From Gammaproteobacteria bacterium (GTDB lineage Bacteria; Pseudomonadota; Gammaproteobacteria; JAJDYQ01), in NCBI GenBank assembly GCA_028289815.1, contig JAPYNQ010000053.1:1-32420 (forward strand): a stretch of DNA of 32,420 bases. Reading direction: 5' to 3'. Positions 26,088 through 32,420 of the stretch are shown here, piece after piece. Made by a program: the position numbers and the translations under genes. Numbering within the stretch: the stretch's first letter is position 1; each line of letters opens with the position of its first letter. The notes beneath the pieces are model-generated. The model saw only the letters and a list, made by a program, of their open reading frames with translations, made no database searches and was not told the origin of the DNA.

Positions 26088-26160
26088 GGCCAGGTAGCTC
26101 AGTCGGTAGAGCAGGGGACTGAAAATCCCCGTGTCGGCAGTTCGATTCTGTCCCTGGCCA
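26088..26160 (+). tRNA. tRNA-Phe (anticodon GAA), CCA not encoded
   Basis: 73 bases. The acceptor stem GGCCAGG pairs with CCTGGCC, the anticodon loop CTGAAAA gives GAA, and the T arm is GGCAGTTCGATTCTGTC. After discriminator A160 the genome reads CCT, so CCA is incomplete and must be finished by nucleotidyltransferase. The three other tRNAs in the window encode CCA. It stands alone, about 125 bases before tRNA-Met. Confidence 0.95.
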
Positions 26161-26216
26161 CCTTTCCCATTGGGTGGCATATGCTTATTTGGTGCCGAAG
26201 CGGACAGGCCGCGGTA

Positions 26217-26244
26217 TTGACAAAACAGATGGAAACGGCACAAT
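26217..26244 (+). promoter_or_regulatory. Promoter for tRNA-Met
   Basis: A perfect -35 TTGACA (26217-26222) and a -10 CACAAT (26239-26244) are spaced by 16 bases. The expected start near 26251 leaves a leader of about 35 bases before the tRNA. It lies in the spacer between tRNA-Phe and tRNA-Met, so the second tRNA need not depend on readthrough. Confidence 0.5.
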
Positions 26245-26285
26245 CCGTTTTTCTGCAGGGCTGCCGGGTTAAAAGTGCGGGTTAT

Positions 26286-26362
26286 GGCTATGTAGCTCAG
26301 TCGGTTAGAGCACAGCATTCATAATGCTGGGGTCGGTGGTTCAAGTCCACCCATAGCTACCA
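26286..26362 (+). tRNA. tRNA-Met (elongator, anticodon CAT)
   Basis: 77 bases with encoded CCA. The anticodon arm CAGCA-TTCATAA-TGCTG gives CAT. The acceptor GGCTATG/CATAGCT resembles the elongator tRNA-Met and not the initiator, which would have an unpaired first base and three GC pairs in the anticodon stem. The first pair is G-T rather than G-C. A tRNA-Ile2 with modified C34 is the alternative, but the acceptor sequence speaks for Met. Confidence 0.9.
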
Positions 26363-26410
26363 TATTTCAAGAAAACCATTGTTCTGAAATCAGGTCCTTG
26401 TGGCAGATGG

Positions 26411-26722
26411 TCAAATTGGCTTCTCAGGCTGATTATTGATATCCGTTTCAGGGAACGGCTGAATGATCTGAACCGGGGAACTGGCATCGCGCCCCGGACG
26501 GAAAAGCCGGACGGAGCAAGCATCCCGACGGGATTGATAATGATGCCGTGCCTGCGGCTGATCCGGTAATCTTTTATCGGTACTGATTACAGGCAGTTGT
26601 CCGGCCCCGCTTATTTTCTGAACTTCCTGAACAGGTCGGACGATGACACCGGTCACCAGCCCGGTCGGAACCGCATAAAAAACAGACATAACGATGATCG
26701 ATGCAATGGTTATCGGCGACAT
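26411..26722 (-). CDS. Hypothetical protein with one N-terminal membrane segment
   Basis: 103 residues from the ATG at 26722; the frame is open further upstream. Residues about 3-28 (PITIASIIVMSVFYAVPTGLVTGVIV) form a likely membrane helix, followed by a polar, proline-rich tail (RPVQEVQKISGAGQLPVI onwards) with many Arg and Gln. No Shine-Dalgarno is visible, and no family is recognised. The convincing membrane helix is the only support; the tail is low-quality and could be non-coding. It lies between tRNA-Met and the OmpA-type gene, opposite in direction. Confidence 0.3.
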   Translation of the reverse strand: MSPITIASIIVMSVFYAVPTGLVTGVIVRPVQEVQKISGAGQLPVISTDKRLPDQPQARHHYQSRRDACSVRLFRPGRDASSPVQIIQPFPETDINNQPEKPI

Positions 26723-26944
26723 ATGCGACTGTGGCCCGGCAGCTTCCCGGGTTTTGCCGGACAGGTGGCCGTGATGAGTAAAGGGATGCCGAAAGCAGCT
26801 TCCGTCAGCAGGGCAGGGTAATCCGCCGGCTGCTCGCCTGAGTGAGTACATCCCGGAATTGAATTTTTGTTTTCCGTGTCCCGGTAATCCCGGAATGGAA
26901 TGGTTCAGAGCCTTCCCGAAGGACCGATTTCGAGTCAAAAAAAG

Positions 26945-26973
26945 TTGTAATATTTACAAGAATTAACTATTAT
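26945..26973 (+). promoter_or_regulatory. Promoter of the OmpA-domain gene
   Basis: TTGTAA (26945-26950) and TATTAT (26968-26973) with an exact 17-base spacer, in an AT-rich local stretch. Start near 26980 gives a leader of about 86 bases before the ATG at 27066. A second TTGACA at 27016 lacks a -10 at proper distance. Confidence 0.6.
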
Positions 26974-27065
26974 TCGCTGGATAACAGTTCCGATAATCCT
27001 CCGAATTGGTTATGCTTGACACTCGGCAAGTTATTAATTCCGGTAATCCAGAGGGAAGCTCAGAG

Positions 27066-27803
27066 ATGAACAAAATTAAGTTTTCAAAAATCGTAGCATT
27101 GCTGCCGTTTTTTATAGCCTTGGGTACGATACCTTCCACGGTTTTTGCTCACGACCCTGGTTTCGTACATAATGCCAGCGGCACATTTACTGGAAATGGC
27201 GTAGGCGGCTGCCTGCATACCATGCGATGGACCCCCGACATGGGTGAGTGTGGTCAACCGGTTCCGGAAGAGTCAACGATTGATTCGGACGGTGATGGAG
27301 TACCTGACGACAAAGATCGTTGTCCCGCTACACCTCAGGGTATTGCCGTCGATGAAAACGGCTGCGGTATCGACAGTGATGGTGACGGCGTAGCTGATTA
27401 TGAAGATAACTGCCCGGGTACGCCTCGAGGCAGCCGGGTTGATACCCGTGGTTGCGAGCTTGTTACCCGAATCAATGTGCCGGGAGTTTACTTCGACTTT
27501 GACCGAGCCAACCTGAAAGATGCCGCCAGAGTGATTCTGGATGATGCGGCTACACAGATTAATGACAATGCCAGCAAGGTCAAATCTGTGGACGTAACGG
27601 GTCACACCGACAGCACTGGTCCCGAAGCCTATAACCAGGCGCTGTCTGAGCGTCGCGCCAATTCGGTGAAATCCTACCTGGAAGGCAAAGGTGTATCCAA
27701 TATCAGTGCCAGAGGTGAAGGCGAAGCCAACCCGGTGGAGGACAACAACACCCGTGAAGGTCGGGCCAAAAACCGCCGAGTTGAAATCCAGGTTAATATG
27801 TAG
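27066..27803 (+). CDS. OmpA-domain outer-membrane protein with TSP3 repeats
   Basis: 245 residues. A signal peptide (MNKIKFSKIV..., cleavage after VFA at 28) is followed by a short Cys-containing part (GGCLHTMRWTPDMGECG), then two thrombospondin-type-3 calcium repeats with DSDGDGVPDDKDRCP and DSDGDGVADYEDNCP (73-117). The C-terminal OmpA domain (from about 141, FDFDRANL; TGHTDSTG at 178-185; NRRVEIQV at the end) binds peptidoglycan. There is no beta-barrel, so it is a soluble or peripheral linker rather than a porin. The ATG at 27066 has GAGGG upstream and gives the signal peptide; it has its own promoter and terminator. Confidence 0.93.
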   Translation: MNKIKFSKIVALLPFFIALGTIPSTVFAHDPGFVHNASGTFTGNGVGGCLHTMRWTPDMGECGQPVPEESTIDSDGDGVPDDKDRCPATPQGIAVDENGCGIDSDGDGVADYEDNCPGTPRGSRVDTRGCELVTRINVPGVYFDFDRANLKDAARVILDDAATQINDNASKVKSVDVTGHTDSTGPEAYNQALSERRANSVKSYLEGKGVSNISARGEGEANPVEDNNTREGRAKNRRVEIQVNM

Positions 27804-27827
27804 CGTAGTTTACCGAAGGAGTAAAAG

Positions 27828-27854
27828 CGGCGGCCATCGTGCCGCCGTTTTTTT
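27828..27854 (+). terminator. Rho-independent terminator of the OmpA-domain gene
   Basis: CGGCGGC-CATCGT-GCCGCCG is a perfect seven-base-pair GC stem followed directly by seven T residues. It begins 25 bases after the OmpA-domain stop codon. Confidence 0.93.
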
Positions 27855-28323
27855 ATCCGGGATATTTTTACATTCCTGTATTTCGGTGGAAACTGCGGAT
27901 ACGGGCATGTATTGCCAGAACCAACACCCTTGAATCCGATAAAAACACATCATGGATTTTGACAGGAAAGCAAAAAACACATAAATCGTTTTTCATGTCC
28001 GGCCGGTTCCATTCCAAATGGATTTACCGGAACCTGCCTGAAGTTGCTGCTGTGAACAGTCACCGGAGCACTGGCGGAGAGCTATCAGGGCTTCCTGTTA
28101 TATTTCCACGAGCAGAGGGTTCGGGTTTCCGAAACCAGTCCCTTGCTATGTAAAGTGAACCTCGAAAGCCATAGCAGATGCATGCCGGAACCCGATCATG
28201 CGGAACGCAACAACCGTGGCGCATAAACGATCAATAAAGAGCTTTTGATGTCCGGCAACATCGCCACGAACAGTATTGGTCTCCTGAAGATACAGGCCGG
28301 AGATATTACTCTGGTGGGGTGGG
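27855..28323. other. Non-coding region between the OmpA-domain gene and dsbA
   Basis: About 470 bases between a plus-strand terminator and the end of the minus-strand dsbA gene. Short open frames exist on both strands from about 28140 to 28350, but none has a start signal or recognised domain. No second terminator for dsbA is clear. I see nothing else here. Confidence 0.5.
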
Positions 28324-28995
28324 TTAATTGTTTTCAGAGGACAGCGCCAACTCCTCATTGGCGAGGTGGTGCATCAAATACACCATACCCTCGTAACTAC
28401 CGGCCTGAGAACCGCTGGTCAGGAACTTGCCATTGACCATAACGGCAGGCACCCCCGTGATATTGGCGCCCTCAATGAGTTTGCGCCCCTTCCGAATTTT
28501 TACATCAACACTGAAAGAACGAAAAGCCTGAGCGAATGCCTCGCGATCAATACCGTAGGATTCGGCGAAATCAATCAGATCGGCCTCCTTATAAAGACGC
28601 TGCTTCTTTTCATGTATAGCGATAAAAAGCGATTCATGCAGCATATTGAGCACCCCGAGCGCCTCGGCGGCGTAATAAAACCGCGCATGGCCCTCCCATC
28701 CCGAATTCAACACGGCAGGGACACGCGTGAAGACAACATCCTCACTCTTGTTTTTTAACCAGCCTTTGACATAAGGCTCGAAACGATAGCAGTGCGGGCA
28801 GCCGTACCAGAAAAACTCCGTTACCTCAACCTTGCCACCGGGTGCCGATGTCGTCTGCGAAGGTTCGATACGCTCGTAATGAACCCCCTCTACAGGTTTG
28901 GACGACCCCGCAGTCCTTTCCTGAGCGTTGACCGGTGTGGAAACACCGAATGCCAGAGATAAAACCGACACGGAAAGCAAATACTTAAGCCTCAT
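28324..28995 (-). CDS. dsbA: Periplasmic thiol:disulfide interchange protein DsbA
   Basis: DsbA oxidises cysteines of exported proteins. 223 residues. The signal peptide runs MRLKYLLSVSVLSLAFGVSTPVNA with cleavage near residue 24. The active site CPHC is at 66-69 in FFWYGCPHCY, and the cis-proline loop is GVPAVMV (Pro183). The length between fits a thioredoxin fold with a helical insert. It lies about 107 bases after cytochrome c4 on the same strand, the Pseudomonas-like order, and may share its transcript. Confidence 0.95.
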   Translation of the reverse strand: MRLKYLLSVSVLSLAFGVSTPVNAQERTAGSSKPVEGVHYERIEPSQTTSAPGGKVEVTEFFWYGCPHCYRFEPYVKGWLKNKSEDVVFTRVPAVLNSGWEGHARFYYAAEALGVLNMLHESLFIAIHEKKQRLYKEADLIDFAESYGIDREAFAQAFRSFSVDVKIRKGRKLIEGANITGVPAVMVNGKFLTSGSQAGSYEGMVYLMHHLANEELALSSENN

Positions 28996-29060
28996 GGCAA
29001 CACACTAATAATTTGAAAGATGCCGGATTAGAAGCCACATGTACCGACAGGTTCCTCACT

Positions 29061-29079
29061 GCAACGAAAATTTCGTTGC
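29061..29079. repeat. Perfect inverted repeat between cytochrome c4 and dsbA genes
   Basis: GCAACGAAA-A-TTTCGTTGC, nine-base arms around one base. There is no T run on either strand, so it is not a standard terminator. It lies just after the cytochrome c4 stop and before dsbA, where a regulator could bind or an mRNA hairpin could set the ratio of the two transcripts. Confidence 0.6.
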
Positions 29080-29102
29080 GCAAATAGAATCTCGGTGGCC
29101 TG

Positions 29103-29732
29103 TCAGTCATACAGTCCCTGGATATAAGAGGCAACGGCCTTGATTTCCTCACGATTCATTTTGGAAGTAATATCCCGCATCATCTGATTACGGTCAGTGC
29201 GGCGCTCTTCGCTTTTGAAATGCAGTAATTGCGCCTCGGTGTAAGCGGCCCACTGACCTGCCAGAGCAGGGTAGCCGCTTGCCGGATTACCGGCGCCGGT
29301 TGGTCCGTGGCATCCCATACAGCTGGGAATACTCTTGGCTTTATCGCCACCGCGATAGATATTATAGCCAAGCGTAACCAGTTCGGGGTCAGCCTCGCCT
29401 GTCTGCATTTTTTGAGTGGCAAAATAGGCAGCCAGATTGGCAATATCCTCATCCGACAGCATCTTGGCAATGCCGACCATGATAGGGTCGATGCGGCCAT
29501 AGGTTTCCGAATCATTACCGCGAAAAATTTTTAATGACTTGGCCAGATAATGGGCATTCTGACCGGCCAGTTTGGGCCATTGCGGATTGATGCTATTGCC
29601 ATCAACGCCGTGACAACCGGCACAACCCTTTCCCAGAGCGGTCTTTTTACCGGCCTCGGCATTACCGGCCACTGCCGGCAGGCTTAAAAACAATGAGACT
29701 GCACATACCAGTATCGTGATAAAATGACGCAT
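29103..29732 (-). CDS. Cytochrome c4, diheme
   Basis: Periplasmic electron carrier to terminal oxidases. 209 residues: signal peptide ending SLPAVAG (cleavage near 22), then two tandem cytochrome c domains with heme sites CAGCH (37-41) and CMGCH (138-142). Each is followed by an axial methionine region (PIMVGIAKMLSDEDIANLAAYF and MMRDITSKMNREEIKAVASYI). The near-equal halves show the family's internal duplication. I chose the ATG at 29732, with CAGGAG upstream, over longer in-frame starts because it begins the signal peptide. A consensus-like promoter lies about 60 bases upstream, and dsbA follows. Confidence 0.94.
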   Translation of the reverse strand: MRHFITILVCAVSLFLSLPAVAGNAEAGKKTALGKGCAGCHGVDGNSINPQWPKLAGQNAHYLAKSLKIFRGNDSETYGRIDPIMVGIAKMLSDEDIANLAAYFATQKMQTGEADPELVTLGYNIYRGGDKAKSIPSCMGCHGPTGAGNPASGYPALAGQWAAYTEAQLLHFKSEERRTDRNQMMRDITSKMNREEIKAVASYIQGLYD

Positions 29733-29793
29733 GACTTCAACTCCTGAACAATGCCATATGTGGGATGATGACCCATCCTGTCTGTACGATGGC

Positions 29794-29822
29794 ATTATAC
29801 AACAAACTGCCGCACATCCCAA
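29794..29822 (-). promoter_or_regulatory. Promoter of the cytochrome c4 gene
   Basis: On the minus strand, TTGGGA (29822-29817) and a perfect TATAAT (29799-29794) are spaced by exactly 17 bases. Start near 29787 leaves a leader of about 55 bases, which contains GGATGGGTCATCATCCC, able to fold into a small hairpin. Confidence 0.7.
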
Positions 29823-29930
29823 TGCCCTGCCGGCCCGCATCAACTCAGGGCAGAGGCCCTGTCACCGACAGCAGCAGCCACCGGTCGGAACCATGCTCAA
29901 AGTATGCTGATGCTGCCAGGCCGATAATGA

Positions 29931-31211
29931 CTACGGAACAGCCTGCTGCATCCCGCTATGCACGATGCTCAGTTTAACCGTTTTCACGCTGTTATGCTGG
30001 GTTTGCAGGATTTCCACGGGATTGCCATAGAGCCGCAGGCTGGTGCCGGACTTGGGAATATCCTGCATATGTTCCAGAATCAACCCGTTCAATGTCTTGG
30101 GTCCATCAGTAGGCAGCTCCCACTGTAACGCACGCTTAAGCTCACGCACAGTGATAGTAGCGTTAATGAGATAACTGCCGTCTTTCTGCGGAAAGATATC
30201 CTGATGGATAGCCGCCGGGTCTGTTGTGAACTCGCCGACAATCTCCTCCAGAATATCCTCGAGTACGACCAGCCCCTGAATATCGCCATATTCATTAACA
30301 GCAAGCGCAACGCGCCGTTTTTCCTTCTGGAAATTCAACAGCTGCTTGTTAAGCGGCGTCGTTTCCGGGATGAAATACGGCGGACGCAAATCTGCCAGTA
30401 AAATTTTCTCGGTCAGGCTGTCGTCCTTGAGATATTTCAATAACCGTCTCAGATGAGTAAAGCCGATGACCTGATCCATACTATCCCTGAAAACAGGGAC
30501 ACGTGTATGCTGCGTATGGATGAGTTGCTCAACGATGTCAGGCCAGTCATTATCCAGATCGATACCGACTATTTCGCTTTTCGGGATCATGATATCCTCA
30601 ACCGTGACCGACTCAAGGTCCAGGATACTCAGCAGCATCTCCTGATGCACATCAGGCACGAGGCCGCCGGCCTGCTGCACCACGGTTCTCAGCTCCTCCG
30701 GGCTCAGTGCCTCATTCCTGCTGGTACCGGGCGAGACACCCACAAGCTGCAACAGGCCATTAGTGACAAAATTAATACTGCGGACAATTACCCACGTGAC
30801 CCTGAGCAGAGGAGACAACACAAAAGAAGCCGGAAAGGCGACCCGCTCCGGGTACAAGGCAGCAAGCGTTTTAGGCGTCACCTCGGCGAATATAATGATG
30901 ACAAGCGTCAGCACGGCGCTGGCCATAAAAATCCCGGGTTCCCCGTAAAGGCGATAACCGATAATTGTTGCCAGCGATGCGGCGATAATATTGACCGCAT
31001 TATTGCCGAGCAGAATAACCCCGATTAACCGGTCAGGCTGCTGCAACAGGCGATGCGCCAGTACAGCACCCCTGTTTTTTTGCTCCACAAGATGCCGCAG
31101 CCGATATCGGTTTAACGCCATCAGCGCGGTTTCCGAGCTGGAGAAAAAGCCTGACATAACAATCAGGCCGGCAAGAATGGCCAGCAGGCTGGCTATTGAA
31201 ATATCGTCCAA
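29931..31211 (-). CDS. HlyC/CorC (CNNM) family transporter, CorB/YfjD-like
   Basis: 426 residues. An N-terminal DUF21/CNNM membrane domain (to about 190) begins DDISIASLLAILAGLIVMSGFFSSSETALMALNR with the conserved SSSETA motif. Two CBS domains follow (about 200-330: IMIPKSEIVGID, TRVPVFRDSMDQVIGFTHLRRLL, LEDILEEIVGE), then a CorC_HlyC C-terminal domain. Family members move or regulate divalent cations, chiefly Mg. The start is a TTG, aligned with the Met of E. coli YfjD, preceded by GAGGTG about ten bases upstream inside a small inverted repeat. It lies downstream of ypjD, as in E. coli. Confidence 0.92.
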   Translation of the reverse strand: MDDISIASLLAILAGLIVMSGFFSSSETALMALNRYRLRHLVEQKNRGAVLAHRLLQQPDRLIGVILLGNNAVNIIAASLATIIGYRLYGEPGIFMASAVLTLVIIIFAEVTPKTLAALYPERVAFPASFVLSPLLRVTWVIVRSINFVTNGLLQLVGVSPGTSRNEALSPEELRTVVQQAGGLVPDVHQEMLLSILDLESVTVEDIMIPKSEIVGIDLDNDWPDIVEQLIHTQHTRVPVFRDSMDQVIGFTHLRRLLKYLKDDSLTEKILLADLRPPYFIPETTPLNKQLLNFQKEKRRVALAVNEYGDIQGLVVLEDILEEIVGEFTTDPAAIHQDIFPQKDGSYLINATITVRELKRALQWELPTDGPKTLNGLILEHMQDIPKSGTSLRLYGNPVEILQTQHNSVKTVKLSIVHSGMQQAVP

Positions 31212-31214
31212 AGG

Positions 31215-31228
31215 AGGTGGTCACCTCA
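31215..31228 (-). promoter_or_regulatory. Inverted repeat covering the ribosome site of the CorB-like gene
   Basis: On the minus strand GAGGTG-AC-CACCTC is followed three bases later by the TTG start. GAGGTG is the only plausible Shine-Dalgarno, and its pairing arm lies between it and the start, so the ribosome site could be hidden in a small hairpin. This is a feature seen in the sequence; regulation by it is inferred. Confidence 0.4.
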
Positions 31229-31400
31229 ATGTAAAGACAGGCATATTTCAACGCCAACCGGCCGGGAAGTCAAGCAAGAGAGGCTATGCCCTGTAAATGA
31301 AAAGCCTGCGGGTTGATCTCAAGTTATTTATTGACCGACTCCCGGGTGATGAAGTTACTGACGAACCCATACCATTTCCACATGGTGCGGCAGTGCCGGT

Positions 31401-32213
31401 CTAGCGGTTCAGGACAATCTCCAGAATAAACTTGGTTACCGGATAGGCAAGGCCGAGCACGGCAAAGCCACTCAAAGTCCAGACCGTGGCCTTGTTGCCC
31501 CGCCATCCTGAGCGCCATCGGCCCCACAACAAAACAGCAAACACCAACCAGGACGCAATCGACAGTACCGTTTTATGCACCAGATGCTGAGCAAACATAT
31601 CCGTGATATAAATCGCCCCGGTCAACAGCGAAAAACTGAGAACCACAAAGCCCAGCAAAATCATGCGGAACAACAGCGCCTCCATAGTCTGTAACGGCGG
31701 CAACGCCCGCACATAGCCGCCAGCCCTGTGATGACGCAAAGCCCTGTCCTGCAAGGCGAGCAGGATAACCTGTGTTGCCGCCAACGCAAACAGACTGTAT
31801 GCCAGTATTGACGAAAGCACATGCAGCTTCATCGGCCATCCGCCCTGCAGCTGCATCGCCTCATGAGACGGAAACAACACCATCAGCAACAGCGTAATCG
31901 CCGCTCCCGGAAACATGGCGATACCAAGATTCAATAACGGTTCGAGTAAGGCACCGGCGACCAGAACGGCGGCGATCATCCAGCCCAGCAAAGACAAAGC
32001 ATTAAAGAAACCCAGATACAGCTCCTCCCCGACCATAATGCCCATATACAGACAAATCGCGTGCAAAACGACCGCGACGGCGCCGATGCCGAGAGAGACA
32101 CGCGCGTCGCCGGGCGTAGCCAGGCAACCCCGGGACAAATCCAGTCCCAGCCGGGTAGCTGACAACATATACAAACAAAAGGCCGTGCCCGCGAGTAAAA
32201 ACAGCGTATTCAT
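31401..32213 (-). CDS. ypjD: YpjD/CcsA-like inner-membrane protein
   Basis: 270 residues with about eight hydrophobic helices, matching the cytochrome c assembly (CcsA/CcmF-like) protein YpjD. The motif region LQGGWPMKLHVLSSILAYSLFALAATQ and the later QHLVHKTVLSIASWLVFAVLLWGRWRSGWRGN hold conserved histidines (LH and HK) that could bind heme. Family members lack a proven role outside cytochrome maturation. It lies before the CorB-like gene with a gap of about 190 bases, as in E. coli, where ffh is divergent upstream; ffh would lie beyond the window edge here. Confidence 0.9.
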   Translation of the reverse strand: MNTLFLLAGTAFCLYMLSATRLGLDLSRGCLATPGDARVSLGIGAVAVVLHAICLYMGIMVGEELYLGFFNALSLLGWMIAAVLVAGALLEPLLNLGIAMFPGAAITLLLMVLFPSHEAMQLQGGWPMKLHVLSSILAYSLFALAATQVILLALQDRALRHHRAGGYVRALPPLQTMEALLFRMILLGFVVLSFSLLTGAIYITDMFAQHLVHKTVLSIASWLVFAVLLWGRWRSGWRGNKATVWTLSGFAVLGLAYPVTKFILEIVLNR

Positions 32214-32279
32214 AAAGACGAATTATAACACCGCACCATGTCCACCGACAATGACCTGCCACCAAAGCCTTTCTCGCCA

Positions 32280-32297
32280 TGCCTGCGAAGGCAGGCA
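32280..32297. repeat. REP-like extragenic palindrome
   Basis: TGCCTGC-GAAG-GCAGGCA, a seven-base-pair stem with a four-base loop set in CTCGCCATGCCTGCGAAGGC, resembles the widespread ATGCCCGCGAAGGCGGGCAT class of bacterial repeats. It is in the spacer beyond the ypjD start, where the divergent ffh promoter would be. Only one copy is seen in the window. Confidence 0.5.
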
Positions 32298-32420
32298 GGG
32301 GAGTCAGGGTTGAGGGACTAACGAATCACGATGTCCGGCATAGCTTCAGTAATCCTGCAGCCCGCCAGAAACACATTGCTTTGCGTCGGGTCAGGGGTTA
32401 TGGTTCGGTCATGGAGAAAT

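Noticed and set aside
26286-26362. tRNA-Ile2 (CAT with lysidine) instead of tRNA-Met
   Set aside because: Acceptor and D-arm sequences resemble elongator Met; the alternative cannot be fully excluded by eye.

Overview
The window is chromosomal DNA from a gammaproteobacterium of moderate GC content. The class assignment rests on conserved gene blocks: birA-coaX-SPOR, pilT/pilU divergent from plpBP(yggS)-proC-yggT, mutY-yggX, cytochrome c4-dsbA, and ypjD next to a corB/yfjD-type transporter. I cannot name a genus. All 'family' statements come from motif recognition by eye; no database search was run.

Layout. 1-609: the 3' end of a 23S rRNA gene and a 5S rRNA. 636-2403: an unrecognised AT-rich ORF and a methyltransferase with an FKBP/SlyD-like front end. 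2540-5616 (minus): a one-cysteine TusE/DsrC protein, tRNA-Thr(TGT), a SPOR protein, coaX and birA; two copies of a short palindromic repeat flank the tRNA-to-birA block. 6204-8002 (plus): mpl and a TerB-like gene. 8122-10704 (minus): plpBP, proC, yggT and an HU-like gene with a clear terminator. 10879-14454 (plus): pilT, pilU and a third PilT/PilU-type ATPase gene, then a 65-residue ORF. 14528-14941 (minus): a lipoprotein.

14942-18285 is the most accessory-looking stretch. It holds a tightly coupled AAA_21-type ATPase plus DUF4276 (TOPRIM-like) pair, which is a candidate anti-phage module, and a small ORF followed by a Fic gene broken by two mutually compensating single-base shifts. It ends at tRNA-Gly(CCC).

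18372-24934 is housekeeping: cysS, hisI, a small-domain methyltransferase, bcp, an AsmA-family gene and mutY. 25177-25870: yggX, directly followed by the wreck of a higBA toxin-antitoxin pair. 26088-26362: tRNA-Phe and tRNA-Met, each with a readable promoter. 27066-27854: an OmpA-domain protein with thrombospondin-type-3 repeats, with promoter and terminator. 28324-32213 (minus): dsbA, cytochrome c4 with a consensus-like promoter, a CNNM/CorC-type transporter with a TTG start behind a small inverted repeat, and ypjD.

The core genes together serve translation (rRNA, tRNAs, cysS), cofactor synthesis and handling (biotin, CoA, PLP, Fe), cell-wall recycling, twitching motility, periplasmic disulfide formation and respiration. 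I see no CRISPR array, intact insertion sequence, integrase or phage structural gene. The accessory content is one intact two-gene system and two decayed toxin-antitoxin loci.
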